Positions 25,801 through 36,971 of a stretch of DNA of 64,000 bases are shown in pieces; within the stretch, counting starts at the first letter, position 1, and each line of letters starts with the position of its first letter. Made by a program: the position numbers and the translations under genes. The DNA is from Phlebotomus papatasi (taxonomy: Eukaryota > Arthropoda > Insecta > Diptera > Psychodidae). Where the stretch lies: assembly GCF_024763615.1 (NCBI RefSeq), contig NC_077222.1, positions 108,409,417 to 108,473,416 on the forward strand, in the 5' to 3' direction. Under the pieces are notes generated by a model. It was not told where the DNA came from. It was given only the letters and a program-made list of their open reading frames with translations, and made no database searches.

Positions 25801-28800
25801 TAGTTATGAAGAAATTCTAATAAACTTTTCTTTAAGCATATTTCCAAAGTATTTCCTTTTTAATTAAATTTCGATGAGAAGAATTTCTTTTGATCAATTT
25901 TTCTGCAAAAAAGTTGCAAAATAAAAACAAAAAAATCAAACGTTATCGAGATGTGAACCTTATTCAAAAATAACGCTTTTTCTTTACAAAAAAAACTCCC
26001 TGAAAAATATCCTATTCACTTTTCACACCAAAGTTATTGATTGACCACCCTCGTGGCATTACAATAGCTGGGAAAAACGAAAGAAAATTCCTAGCTAAGA
26101 GAATTTCCGCCAAAATTTAGCATCAGAAGTGTTTTCTTTTGTAAAAGATTCGCGATGGCAATCTCTGGGGAAATTGATTCTTGCACAAATTGAGGTCTGA
26201 AAGCTGAATATAAAATAGAAGGAGTAATACATTGTGTTGCTCGCTTACCTGCGATTTCCATGAGAATCGCCTCCACTGAGATTAGAGAATAATGTAAACT
26301 ATTTGCGAGTTTCTCGCGGAAGTCCATAAATTCCTGCAGCTTCGAGAAGGAGCCGAACTTGTAGCTCATTGCCAGATACTCGACGCTGTCCTTGAGACTC
26401 GTTGTGAAAAACTTCAGGGTGACATCGTAGAGGGGTTTAGCAATTGATGGGAGTCCAATTGTGGGCAACAGGGCACAGTGAATGAATCCCATTGAGTCCA
26501 ACTGAATGTGCTTGATGTCCAGTGTTTCGTAGATTTTCGTTGCGCCCATTCCACAGCCCAAATAGTGATAGACTTTCAGGGATAAGAGTTTTGCATGGAA
26601 GTTTGTTGGTGAATTGGACAGGAGATACTGGAGGAGACAGAGGGCTTCCACTAAATGTTTCGATGCCTTTATTCGTTGAGAGAGATCGTACATTACGTGA
26701 ACTGCAAAAGAAAATTAATTCTTATTTTCCCATGCCTGCTGTCAGGGTAGCTAAAAAGGGTTTCTTTGACATTATAAACATCAAAAACGTCATTAAATTA
26801 TCTTTTACACTTAAGCGTATAATTCAGTCGAATTAAATTTTACACTGGGTAATTAATGTCATTGTATAAATGAGCAGTAAAAAGTTAAAATTGAGCAGTA
26901 ACAAAAAAATAGTGATATTTTCGTCCAAATTTTTGGTAAAGGGGAAATAAAGGGCTTTTCATTCTATCTGCAACAATTTTAAATGTAAAGTATAGGGGAG
27001 ACTGGGGCAAAATGTAACAAAACGGATATTTTATTTTTTTACAAGCTACTCGAGCGCTTCAAAAATTTCTAATTAGCGCAGTTTTATAGGAAATTTACCG
27101 CTCTACAACATTGTGAAAGTAATTTTCCTCTATTTTGTAAGGAAATACGTTTATCGAGCCAATTTGTAAAAGGCAATTTTGTGACTATTCTCAAAAATGC
27201 TGGGGCAAATAGTACCAGACATTGGGTATTATTATATTTTGATTCGCTTCATTATGGGCTTCTGTAAATTTGAAAAAATACCTAGAGGACATATTTTCAT
27301 AGAAATTTTTTTCATCTACACCTTTGTAAAACACCGTTTCCTCTACGAGAAAAGTGAGAAAACGAGAAAAGCGCTTTTCAAGCTATTTTAGAAAAAAAAC
27401 ACACACACAAGACTTTGCAAATCGTTTGCAGAGTATTGATAATTTATTCATTCATAAATTTTTCAAGAGCGCAATGCTTTACTTTACAAATTGTGGGAAT
27501 TTTTTGTATTTTGTCCACCGCCGTCTTAATGTCGGTAGGGCCAAATTCAAGACAAAACAAACAACGATTCTCGACTAGATTAGTAATAATATGGCCATGT
27601 CATCTTCAAGAAAATTCTTCCCTAATATGTTGAAATTTCATTTCTTTTAACCGAAATATGCTTTTAAGTTATTATTGTAAATGCAATTATTTTGATCTTA
27701 GCTCAAATTCGAGACTGAATGTGTCTGCACATTAGAAGCAATTTTCGTCAAAAATTGCCTTTTTTTTTAATCTGACGTTTCTGTCTACAAGTATAAAGGA
27801 AATTTTCTTTAAAAAGGTATTTTTTAAAGAAATTGCTCCTGGTATGTAGGGACCATAATACAATAGCTGAAAAATCTGCAATTATCTAGTCTCGAATCCG
27901 AGACCTCACAGTCATAGAGACTCTACTCTATCCACTGATCTACTGAGGCTTTCTCTGGTGATGATTACTTCACAAGGAAGAGCTAATGAGGTACCCAAGG
28001 TACCAATCTTTTATACTAAACTCGACCTATCAAAGTATTCTATATCAATATTGTTGATAAATTAGGAAAACTATCATAACAACTTTTTAGTGAAATCTGT
28101 TCATTTTTCGTAATTCGTTACAGGAGTCACAAAGAAATTTCTATGACGTTAAGGAAAATTCAACTCCCTAGAATACCAAGCATTTTCTGATGTATCCACA
28201 ATTCAAACGGAATAAAGATCACTTAAAAAAAACAGCGATTCACAACAGCTTATATTTTCGAAATATTCGAACAGAGCTTTCGAAAAATGAAAACTTAATG
28301 GAGGGTGGCTTCTTTCGAGAAATGGAGGCTTCAAATCAAGATCCCTTTAGATGCTCCCTTAAGATGCATATAAACGAGAGTATTTTGACTCAAAACTGGC
28401 TTTTAGAAATAAAGTTACCTTCCTTATGCTTTGTCATTGGATCTATTTGATTACTTTCCGGGGCACAAAATTATCCTTTTTCGAAATTTCAAAAATTAAT
28501 GTTTGAATTTTCGAATAGTTTTTCTACATTAAATCTTGGAAATCACTTATAAATTATGTACGAAATTGATTTTTCGTTCCTATGTTTCTTGATATTTTGT
28601 GAAGAGGATAACCTTCCATTTCCTCCTGTTCTTCATTAGATCTTCATTAACTTATATTATTTTTTTGATATCGATGTAAAATGAATAGTTTATCAGACTT
28701 TTTATTTCGATTTTTGTATTTTAGCCAAGACACATTTCGAGATATTATTACAGAAACAAACCACATGGAGAGATTTTCTTAGATTCACCTGTGAATTTTA

Positions 28801-31800
28801 ATACGTTAATAATTCGAAACTACTTAATTTAAATTAATTTTAATTTAATTCGAAAACTTTATTATCCCATTTTATTGTTCGAACTCAAAGAGAGAGTAGT
28901 TATATAATCGACTTTTTTTAACTTGTCACTGTCCTTGAACTTAAACGGTAAGAGATATCAAGTTCCGGTCTTCGGTGACCCCCAATAAAAAAAAAGATAT
29001 CCGGAAACGTAAAAACGGGTCCTACGATTTCTTTTGTTTTTGGATTAGGTTTTGGAGGTGGTCCAGGCGAACATCTCTTCCAAGCATACCTATGACCTAA
29101 AAAATCACCATCTTGAATTTTCGAAAGTCAAAGTTTAACTGGTCTTGGAATCAGTAATGAATCGGTTAAATATCCGTAAGTGACTTATTTTTTTCGTGTG
29201 TACATTTTATGTTTGTCCATATGCTTGTAACACATTCCAAGACATTCTAAAATGATTATTTTATCTACCAATTTTTGATTTTGAAAAGCTTTTGTGATTT
29301 ATGAATCAATTTGATCTCTAGTAAGATCAGTAAGTACCAAGAGATCATGCGAAAAATTAATTCACAGAGAGCTCTATCTCGTGAGTTCGAGCATTCTGCA
29401 AAGCTCGGACGCTTTGCCATCTCTTTTTCTTTAAACTGCAAACAAGAAAAATTGTCTAAGACGGAAAACATTAAATAGAATTTGATGTTGTTATGGATAC
29501 TTCAGAGACTCTTTTTCACTGTGAGACATCCATGAAGAATCTTAACAATAAAGTCGATAAAATTTTTCTTATTTTCGAATTCCATCTTAAATGCTCAAAT
29601 CAATAAATAGTTTGATTTTTGAGATACGTTGACTGACTTTATAAAATGCTCTCATGTCCATAAAACACATAAGCACTCAATCTTAAAAATAAACATTTCT
29701 CAGCATAAGCCATAAAAGGACAGATGAATTGATACTTGAAAGTTTATTATTTGAACGTGTGCCATCCCTTTGCTAAAATCACTTTGAATATTCGATGCAT
29801 TTTAGCATCCTCTTGGGCCTGATGTCCTGCTTCTCCCGGGATTCAATCAACATCTCAGGTAGAGCATTTCCATAGGAATATTTCTTTAGAAAATTTTGCT
29901 CTCTAAATTCTAATGCCCCCTGTCCGTTAGTTAATCATTTCTGAGAGCCTCAAATGAGATTCTGAGTTTGACATGTTCGCTTTTGAGGATTAAAGAGAGA
30001 TCCCACACGAAGGATAGTTAAGAAAATCCTTTAGGATTAGTCTGTGAGAGATATCAAGGTGAAAATTGCAATTATATTCCTTATTGAATATTCAATCATC
30101 TCTGGGGTGGTTTTTAGATATTGTGATAATTAGTCTTTTGGTTCTTGAAATACATTCTCTTCCTCACAAAGTCTTTCCACTTGAATTTTTCATGAAAATT
30201 GAATTTTTTTTCTCCTCGTGCTTTGGTTAGAGAATTTTTCATTAAACTCCTCCCCTTGCAGCATTTTTGCAATTAGTCTCTCTGTGTGTGTGGTTTATTT
30301 TTCTTTTTCTCCTTCTCCCCGTGTCCCCCCCTCTGTACAATCACAAAAACGTATCACACATTTCATTCTCACTCAGCACAAAATAGTCCCAGAGGCTAAA
30401 TTAAAGTGTTTTCGATATCTGATTGAAGCTATTTGGGTGAACTTGCATTCTGCAGTATATATTCAATAAAACTAACGAAAAACACTTGATACACCTCTCT
30501 CTCTCTCTTCCACTTTAATCCACACCGAACTGATTGATTCTGAAAGCATTCAAATGAACTCTGATTGACTTGTGTGCAAATTTTAAACTCTGTAGATTCG
30601 TGCTCATCTGTATGTTTTCCACATGAAACATCAAATACTCCTCTATCAACCGTCCCTCCCCCAATTTCAATTCAATTTTCACGTGAATTGATTCCCCAGT
30701 GACAGTATAAATTGGCTTAACCAGAACCATTTAAACTTCCTGACCTCCTCTCCATCCCCCATCCCTCCCGTTCAGTAAGGCATTCGGACCAACAAGTGAT
30801 TCTACCAGGAAAAGGCGAACCTCTCTCCAAATTAATTGAAATCAAAAGAAATAGAGGATAGAAAATGTTGAGATGCGAGACCTAACTCACCGGCTAGAAG
30901 AGCGTAGGGATCCGATGGACCAATTTCCGTTGGCATCAAATCCACTCCAAATGCACTAACACCGTGCTCGTAGTGAAGACTCAGGGCAGTGTGCAGGGCT
31001 GCAAGGTGTTCAGTTCCAAGAACAGAATGAACACCTACGTACCGGGAGATCTGAAGGGAGCAAATGTGCTTCTGCATTTGCTCTTTCTGCAAAGAAATAT
31101 TCAGCAACTTAATCCATCATCCCGTAAATATTAACCACAATTAGAGGAAAAAATGGACATGTAAGGTAAAGTTCCCTCACTCGACCGGGTTCCTCGACTC
31201 GACCGATGAGTCAATTTTGGAATGTTTGTTGGTCAATTTCGTCAATTTCTATAAATTTGTCACTGGTTCGTATTATTCATGGAATAATTGACCTATTAAT
31301 ATTAGATCATACGCAAAATATTATAGTAAATATAAATAAATTCAATAAATGTATCTACCGGTCGAGACGAGGAACCGGTCGAGCGAGGGTCCTTTACCTT
31401 AATTTATATTTCTAGGTTTTTGCATTTTAGAATTAAAAATTACAATAAGAAATAAAAAATGCAATATAAGCAGCAATGCGTTAGATTTTCATCAAAATCG
31501 GTTGAGCAATAGTCGAGATAAATGAGTTTATATAAAAATGGTTTTTGCGATTATGGCGGCAGGGCCGTAAGTAGAGTTGAATTTAAGGTAGGGCATCAGT
31601 AATTACACTGAGTGAGACAAATCCGAAAAAGTTAAAATAACATTCCGGAAATGTTAATTTTACATTGAATTGTCTGATCGAAAAATGATGTATGAACGAT
31701 AGTAGACTCTTCGATATCCAGCACTTCGATATCCGGGTGACAGCTGCCAAACACTGGCGGTTGATATATTCAAAATTATTTTCACTAAACATGAAGTTTG

Positions 31801-34800
31801 TCCAGAGTGAATTAAAGTATTATTAACATTGTATCGAAGTTTTTAATACATAATTGTGATAAAAAATGAAACATAAGCACACCACGAAGAAAATTCTCTT
31901 TTTCTTTGTGAGACAGAAAATAAATTCACACTGCACAAAATAGAAAAACCGTTGATCATTCAAAAAACCTAAATGTCATTTTGTCCCCCAGTCAGCCGGA
32001 TATCGAAGAGTCTACTGTATAGACATAAATGTGCTCTACAATTATGTCGAAGTAATCATCAAAATCGGTTCAGCGGCAGTCGAAATAATTGAGGTTATGT
32101 GATATTGAAATTGTTTTTTTCGACTGTGGCGCCCCTGACGTTGGTCCCAGGGAGTTAAAATGGTCTAGAAAGTCGTAAAATTTTGTGAGATCATTCATTT
32201 GAGCCCTCACTCATCAAAATCGGTGAAATAGAATCGGAGATATGGAATTTTGAATTTCGTGAACTTTGACCCCTCATATCTCCGGTTCTATTATAACCAC
32301 AGCCAACCCACTCCACTTTTAGGAAACGTCATAGACTAGACTACAACACCCTAAAATTTGATTACTTTGCACAATGCGAGACGAAACCAAAAACCCAAAA
32401 TTTAGGCGAAAATGTCAATTAGAACCGGAATTAGAATGATAGAGGCCAGTCAATATTCGAACTTTGACCCCTTATAGCTCGGGTCAGGGGTTATGGATCG
32501 ACTTAAGTATTTTTTTGTTTGATAGGTATAATCTACGGCTACAACATACTAAAATTTCAGCCAGATGAACAATTTGAGTTTTGAGTTATTTAACTTAGAA
32601 AATTGAAAAATCTTCTTTTTAAAAATAGCGCCTTTATCGGTAGTTTTATGAACTTGCCATATTAGAAGTGGCATTTCACGAGAGCTTTCCAAAACGCCCT
32701 CATTTTTTTAAATTCTGACAATTATAGCCGGATTTATGGCCATTTTAAAAAAAAATTTTGGACCCTTATAGCTCGGGTTAGCTGGGGTCAGGGGATCTTA
32801 TGTTTGGTATTTAAGTTAGGGGTAAGTAAAAGGGAAACAAAAAAAATTTCAGGTTTCAGGGTGACAGTAAATTGATTTAACTGCTCGAAAACAAAGAGAG
32901 AGTAATATAATCCAGAAATTTTTCAATGATATCAGACTATAATGTCAAACTTTCATTTTTTTACTTAAATTTTTAATTTTTTCTATTTTATTTATAGGGA
33001 AAAATGCCAACTTGCGATCTCTTCTGAATTCTTCTGAATTTTGGTAAGTGAAAAAAAATCCCTTTTTATAAAGAAAAAATAGCCCATATTTACAATTAAA
33101 TCAAATTCAAATTGAGGGACCTCATAAGAACAAAGCACTGAGTTTGTTAACAGGGGTCCCTGGGTTCTACTCCCATATATCAAACTCTCCTCCAATAGAA
33201 AAAAAAGAATATAAAGGAATTTTCAAAATTGAAAATGCCGTCAAATCAATAAAGCATTCTGCAAATAATTTATAAAAAAAAGTCGATTGTGAAAACTGTT
33301 CTCTCTTGGAGTTCGTATTAAATTTCACAAATTGTTGCTACTCATTAGGGATAAATCAAATGGTTGTAATTAAAGGGATAGGCTATAAAAATATTACGTG
33401 AATACGATCAAGGGGTTATTCATAAGTAATTAGACTGACTCGAGTTTTCGGTTTCCGATCCCCAAAAAATACAATAGGGTGGAATTTCCACTTCTCGCCA
33501 GTAGTGCCCCACTACTAATAGTCCAATAGTTTGATTTATCAAATAAAAGTGAAGAAAAATCATTTAAAATGAGTAATAATAGGATAATCATGAGGAAAGA
33601 GAAATATTGAATATAATATTTGCATAATATTCCTTAAAATAATTGAGTTTGAACCTTTCCAAGTGGATGGCGAGAAGTAGTTACAGAACTGGCGAAAAGT
33701 GGTAAGAAGTGGCGCCGAAGTGGTTATTTTTAAATTGTTAATAAAACACAGTTTTTAAGTAGTCCAATGTTAAATTGGAGGACTATTATTTTCATGAATC
33801 TGCAGCCAATACATTTAACTAACCTTGTGTCAAATTTGAGTTATCTTGTAATAAGAGTTCAAAGGTTATAGTAAAATTAATTCCCGTTTTTTCTAAACGT
33901 GGCGATAAGTGGTTACTCCACCCTATGCATGAGCTTCGCGAGTTCCCTGAATATTTATTTGGGTCTCCCGTGAGTTCCCTGAAAAATACATGGGTTCCCT
34001 GGAAAACTCTATGGATTCCCCGGGTTTCCCGTAAAACTTTATAGGTTTCTCGGGTTCCTTGACAAATTATTTGGGTTCCCCGTGAAGTCCCTAAAGAAAT
34101 ATACGGGTCCCTAGGTTCCCTGACAAAATCTGTGGTTTCCCCGATTCTTTGAAATTCCTTGAAATACTTAACAAATGAGAATATTTATCAAGAAAGTGAG
34201 TGAATTAAAAAAAAAAGAGGGAAACAAGTACATTTCTTGCAAGCTTCGAAGAAGCTTTAGAATATTTCTCAGTAAAATGAGAAAAAAGTTGCTAATTAAG
34301 ATAAATAATACCCGAGGATACTAGTTCAAATAATAATTAAATAATTATAAATTATCCAACTTCCTTTTTATTATTCATAGTGAAAATGAGAGGAGTAGCA
34401 CTACTTAATTTATGCACAAAAAAGAAAAAAAAATCAAACTAGAGCTATAGAATTTATTCTTAAAGATTCAGCAAATTATTTAATGTTTTATTTACTTAAA
34501 ATTTGATGGATTATTCCCAAAAAATTATTAAAATTATTTTCTCAATTTTTTTTAACTGTTTGAAAATTTGAATATTTCCAAAAAATATTCAGGTAGGGTA
34601 AGTGTGCCAAATTCCGGCCAGCTTGCAATTCCGGCTACCTTTTTTGTTCCTCGAATTTTCATGATTTTTTAGTTGATACATCCTCTAGACATTATACAAT
34701 GCTAAAGCTAAACAATATCAAAAAATGTAGCTTTGACAAACGAGAAGACGTGAAATGAGAATGAAGGTGGCCGAAATAGGACACCAAAGCTAAGTTTAAA

Positions 34801-36954
34801 TTTTTATTCATTTTAAAATGTATTAAGAATAATTTTAAAGTAAATAAAGACGATAAACAGTCTAGAAGTTTCCAAACAACGCTCCATAAGAAGGAATAAA
34901 AAAAATCAATTTGTATTAACCCATTCCTTACCATGGTATTATACATCATACGCAAATTGAGTGATTTTTGATGATTTATTTCTGGGCAATTTTTATCCAA
35001 ATTGCTGTCGGGAATGGATTTTTAGTAACGTTAGTTATTCAATTACTTGAGAAAAATAGTCCGACAGAGATGAAAATACATTTTGTTATTGTTTTCTTGC
35101 TTCGCGGAAGGTCATGCAAAATTTTTGCTCAAAATGGCGGACGAAAAATACGACATCCCGTCGAATTTGTTAAAATTGGCATCTTTCTTCTTTCTTGATT
35201 TGAATTCTAGTTCCCAATTGGTGTTCTTGGATAGTTACTCTATCTAAAGCAATAGAGTTTGTAATGATTTAATGCACAGAATTTAAATTCAGTGACCGTT
35301 AAGACGTGTGTTTGACAGAGGCTCCCCGTGCCCCCATATAAAATAAAATTTTTTTCTTTTCAAAAAATTCATCTACTAATCTGTAGGAAACTAATCACAA
35401 AATATGAACATTCTATCTCAAGTATTTCTGGTACATTGACTGAATGGGTTAAAAATATTAAATTTCAAACTTGAGACTTTGGCGCTTTCATGCAACTATG
35501 CCGAAATTTGGCACATTTACCCTATTTTTTAATTTTCCAAAATAAAATTGACAGTGAAATCTAAAAAAAAACAGAAAGAAAATGGGACAAAATAGAAAAC
35601 TTACATTCTGAGGAAGGGTCGTTGAACTTATTCCGCATTCGACGATGAGGCGTGAGGCGAAACCGGGTCGTTCGTGCATTGGGAGATACTCGAGAAACAT
35701 CTTAATGTCTAGGGCGCAGCAGGTTTTGTCGCCAAACAGCCGGAAGTACTCAATGAGCAGCTCAAGGTAGTCCCCAAGGAGAGGAACTGGATCTTTATTG
35801 CGTTCCCGGAGCAACCGATGGAGCTCCAGGCGGGCCAAATAGGGCCCTCGGACTTTCTTGGTGCCCTCCATCATGAGGCAGATGAACTCATGGCACATTT
35901 CCATGGTGTGATCAGTTCCTTCGGCGGCAATTTGTGCGTCCTCGAGTTCAAAGCACGAGTCAATGTAGATTTTGTAGTAGTCCCAGCGATCTCGATTGTC
36001 CTCCAGGAGTTGCTTCAGCAGCACATTGAGTTCCACCCATTTGCTGAGGCTGGTCAGGAGGTCGATTTTGATGGAGACTGGAGCACTGGGATAGAGTTTC
36101 TTGCACACAGCCCCTTCCAGGAAGTCAAAGGCCTCCTGGTACTTCTCCTGATACTGCAAGATGCTGATATACAGCTGAACATCCTGCTCAGCATCGAGCT
36201 TATCCTCACTGATCAACTTGTCCACCATTCGCTGAGCCAGAGCTAGGAGAACTTTTCTCTTGGCCTTGTCCTCACGATCTGGTCCACGGAGGGCCTGAAG
36301 GACGATACTCATGACGGCCCAGAAGTAGTAGGGATTCTTCGGGCGCAATTTGTACAATTGGAGGGCTACCGTCTGCTGATTCTTGTAGTCATTTATCCTG
36401 ACGTAGGCCATGAAGAGATGCGAGAGGATCTCTTCATTCTTCGGTGCCAATTTCACAGCCTTCTGGTACATTGAGCAGATTTTATCCAGCTGATCCGTCT
36501 CGCGGTAGCAGAAGGTCATAACCTGGAGTGTGGGATCATCACAGATGTCCTCGTCAGCGAGATTTCTGACAATTGTCTCACTCTCTTCGTCGCGACCTAA
36601 CCTCAACAGGGCCAGAGCCTTCAGTGCTCTGGCACATTGCATCGCGGGGCTCTTCTTTAGCACCTTCTCAGCCTCCTGAAGGGCCTTCTTGTTGTTACCC
36701 ACCTCCAGGGAATCTGCGGATAGGGAGAAAACAAAGATTTTCACAGATTTTTCACACCCGGCCACTGGTCAGACTTCAAACACTGCTCATATCTCCGGAA
36801 CAAAGGCTCCGATTGAGGAAATTCCACTTCACTGAGCACGGCCAGTGTCCGGAGGAGCAGGAAAATGAACAGATTCATCCCAAAAATGTGAATATTTACC
36901 ATAAATTGGACGTAAACGTCTCTCTACGATAGCTTCCTGCACGTGTTGCGCCAT
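16702..36954 (-). CDS. psidin: psidin / NAA25, auxiliary subunit of the NatB N-terminal acetyltransferase (complete gene, 6 exons)
   Basis: NAA25 (Mdm20 in yeast, psidin in Drosophila) is the ribosome-anchoring and scaffold subunit of NatB, which acetylates nascent proteins starting Met-Asp, Met-Glu, Met-Asn or Met-Gln in the cytosol. Joining 36900-36954, 35605-36713, 30891-31086, 26249-26701, 20376-21272 and 16702-16877 gives 2886 nt, 961 aa plus stop; every junction is GT-AG and keeps frame (phases 1, 0, 1, 1, 1). The N-terminus reads MAQHVQEAIVERRLRPIY then DSLEVGNNKKALQEAEKVLKK, the conserved NAA25 opening. Helical TPR-like repeats fill about residues 1-390 and the Mdm20-type region follows. 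The length fits the animal family (roughly 950-970 aa). No frameshift or stop is seen. Four of the five introns are 3.5-5 kb and full of transposons. Family assignment is by recognition, not by search. Confidence 0.93.
17167..17421. mobile_element. CACTGAGA MITE, copy 1
   Basis: 255 bp, ends CACTGAGAGAAATCCGAAAA and TTTTTTTCTCAGTG. It is in inverted orientation to 17560-17773, only 138 bp away. In psidin intron 5. Confidence 0.8.
17560..17773. mobile_element. CACTGAGA MITE, copy 2 (inverted)
   Basis: 214 bp, ends CACTGAGAAAAAAAGGGGGT and TCCGGATTTCTCTCAGTG-like inverse of copy 1's left end. The two copies together could form a large intronic hairpin. Confidence 0.8.
17865..18036. mobile_element. 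172-bp foldback, CCGTAGATGCGGGTGAC family, copy 2
   Basis: Starts CCGTAGATGCGGGTGACTTT and ends GTCACCCTCATCTACGG with TA on both sides. Long arms make it almost a full hairpin. In psidin intron 5. A partial relative is seen near 49303. Confidence 0.82.
18531..18840. repeat. dispersed repeat carrying a few CGCGAAAATTTCGCGG units
   Basis: The left part matches the inverse of 46017-46312. The right part (about 18733-18800) holds three or four degenerate copies of the motif that is expanded at 45480-46016. In psidin intron 5. Confidence 0.7.
19344..19757. mobile_element. TA-element, GGGTAAGTGTGCC family, copy 2
   Basis: 414 bp, ends GGGTAAGTGTACCAAATTTC and its inverse, TA duplications on both sides. 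In psidin intron 5. Confidence 0.82.
20376..21272 (-). CDS. psidin: psidin exon 5
   Basis: 897 bp, beginning YCGTMAHNLSSFRSM and ending SICDVALG. The acceptor is CCCTTTTAG and the donor CTAG|GTGAGT. It contains NRDLAVVVRWDP, a conserved NAA25 C-terminal segment, followed by helical repeats and a lysine-rich low-complexity stretch (SKKNKKREAEG). GC content is clearly above the flanking introns. Confidence 0.92.
21536..21720. mobile_element. TTAA-flanked MITE, CACTAAACCTACC ends, inverted partial copy
   Basis: Reverse-complement relative of 6190-6423, truncated by roughly 50 bp at the left. The right end reads GGTAGGTTTAGCG then TTAA. It lies in psidin intron 4. Confidence 0.7.
22197..22914. 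mobile_element. ACACTMAGAAAAA MITE, uninterrupted copy
   Basis: 718 bp, ends ACACTAAGAAAAAACC and TTTTTCTGAGTGT, with repeated GAGTTRWTTTAACTC-like units inside. It lies in psidin intron 4 and is the empty-site reference for 43398-44614. Confidence 0.8.
23837..24821. mobile_element. 985-bp TA-element, GGGGAAAGTGGTCTGCC ends
   Basis: Ends GGGGAAAGTGGTCTGCCTTT and its perfect inverse with TA on both sides. TTCAAAGGCTGCC-type motifs recur inside in both orientations. A 103-codon frame (24243-24554, plus) has no recognisable domain. In psidin intron 4. Confidence 0.83.
26249..26701 (-). CDS. psidin: psidin exon 4
   Basis: 453 bp, read as VHVMYDLSQRIKASKHLVEA through LISVEAILMEIAG. The acceptor is TTTTCTTTTGCAG and the donor GCAG|GTAAGC. 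It contains the conserved segments HYLGCGMGATKIYETLDIKH and LDSMGFIHCALLP, typical of the Mdm20/NAA25 core. Confidence 0.92.
26858..26975. repeat. dispersed repeat, inverted relative of 38300-38412
   Basis: About 120 bp including ACAATTTTAACTGCTC-type sequence; the reverse complement matches 38300-38412 with modest divergence. It is followed at 26994 by GGGGAGACTGGGGCAAAATG, whose inverse ends at 39094. Confidence 0.55.
27721..27855. repeat. hairpin repeat, copy 2
   Basis: Same orientation as 3115-3245 with scattered differences. In psidin intron 3. Confidence 0.6.
27887..27965 (-). other. tRNA-like sequence
   Basis: The minus strand contains CAGTGGATAGAGTAGAGTCT and GAGGTCTCGGATTCGAGAC. 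Box A/B-like spacing, no clean cloverleaf. In psidin intron 3. Confidence 0.4.
30891..31086 (-). CDS. psidin: psidin exon 3
   Basis: 196 bp between the acceptor TTTCTTTGCAG and the donor GCCG|GTGAGT. It encodes KEQMQKHICSLQISRYVG through PSDPYALLAG, the start of the Mdm20-type middle region. Phase 0 in, phase 1 out, which fits exons 2 and 4. Confidence 0.9.
31162..31402. mobile_element. TAAAGTGCCCTC... / GTCGACCGGTT MITE, copy 2
   Basis: Reverse-orientation relative of 11219-11448, in psidin intron 2 about 75 bp upstream of exon 3. Confidence 0.7.
31603..31668. mobile_element. CACTGAGA MITE, left-end fragment
   Basis: CACTGAGTGAGACAAATCCG followed by a close match to the first 55 bp of 17167-17421, then the similarity stops. 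In psidin intron 2. Confidence 0.6.
31700..32017. mobile_element. Tigger-like MITE of the CGATATCC group, uninterrupted copy
   Basis: Ends AGTAGACTCTTCGATATCC and GGATATCGAAGAGTCTACTG. It lies in psidin intron 2 and is the empty-site reference for 39443-40182. Confidence 0.78.
33477..33923. mobile_element. 447-bp TA-element, GGGTGGAATTTCCACTTCTC ends
   Basis: Inverted ends GGGTGGAATTTCCACTTCTC and GGCGATAAGTGGTTACTCCA-CCC with TA flanks. In psidin intron 2. Confidence 0.75.
33940..34165. repeat. degenerate minisatellite, GGGTTCCCTGAAAAATNNAT
   Basis: About seven imperfect units of 30-38 bp based on GGTTCCCTGAAAA...TGGGTTCCC. Immediately beyond the TA-element 33477-33923, in psidin intron 2. 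Confidence 0.7.
34596..35522. mobile_element. TA-element, GGGTAAGTGTGCC family, copy 3, interrupted
   Basis: Ends GGGTAAGTGTGCCAAATTCC and its inverse with TA flanks. The roughly 400-bp element is split by the TTAA-element 34920-35448. Its edge is 82 bp from the psidin exon 2 donor. Confidence 0.82.
34920..35448. mobile_element. TTAA-flanked non-autonomous element, copy A
   Basis: 529 bp between TTAA duplications, ends CCCATTC...GAATGGG, piggyBac-like. It is inserted inside the TA-element at 34596-35522. The sister copy is at 63395-63925. Open frames of 76-102 codons in it look incidental. Confidence 0.85.
35605..36713 (-). CDS. psidin: psidin exon 2
   Basis: The largest exon, 1109 bp, residues 19-388. 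It opens with SLEVGNNKKALQEAEKV and carries helical repeats of TPR type (for example YQKAVKLAPKNEEILSHLF). It ends at TTLPQN with the donor AAT|GTAAGT. Translation past 35605 reads into a TA-flanked MITE that starts 83 bp into the intron. Confidence 0.93.
36900..36954 (-). CDS. psidin: psidin exon 1 (start codon exon)
   Basis: Encodes the first 18 residues, ending RRLRPIY plus one base. The ATG at 36954-36952 lies in a good context (AAACATGG). The donor is G|GTAAAT, so intron 1 is 36714-36899 (186 bp). A frame also runs upstream from exon 2 into intron 1 with its own Met, but that version lacks the conserved N-terminus, and a clean CCGCAG acceptor at 36714-36719 favours this exon. Confidence 0.9.
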
Positions 36955-36966
36955 GTTTATTTTCCC

Positions 36967-36971
36967 ACTGA
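36967..36971 (-). promoter_or_regulatory. candidate psidin initiator (TCAGT)
   Basis: An arthropod-type TCAGT initiator (GTTTCAGTGGG on the minus strand) lies about 13-17 bp before the psidin ATG. This would give a very short leader, so it is only a candidate. Confidence 0.2.

Larger units (their letters stand above)
21273..26248 (-). other. psidin intron 4
   Basis: 4976 bp with the elements at 21536-21720, 22197-22914 and 23837-24821 and copies of an AAGCCGAGAGAC...GGGAAACTGATGG repeat (about 21730, 22180, 23030). The piece at 25340-25600 is repeat-poor and may be conserved non-coding DNA. Confidence 0.8.
26702..30890 (-). other. psidin intron 3
   Basis: 4189 bp. Repeats at 26858-26975, 27721-27855 and 28930-29420. 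From about 29740 to 30830 the sequence is repeat-poor and pyrimidine-rich with no recognised exon; the 71-codon minus frame at 30515-30730 is not supported by splice sites I trust. Confidence 0.75.
31087..35604 (-). other. psidin intron 2
   Basis: 4518 bp, almost wholly transposon-derived. It includes degenerate CATCAAAATCGGTKRARY repeats between about 31490 and 32830 (an unclassified dispersed family), the minisatellite at 33940 and the nested pair at 34596-35522. Confidence 0.8.

Noticed and set aside
35818..36246. 142-codon plus frame
   Set aside because: Antisense shadow of psidin exon 2.
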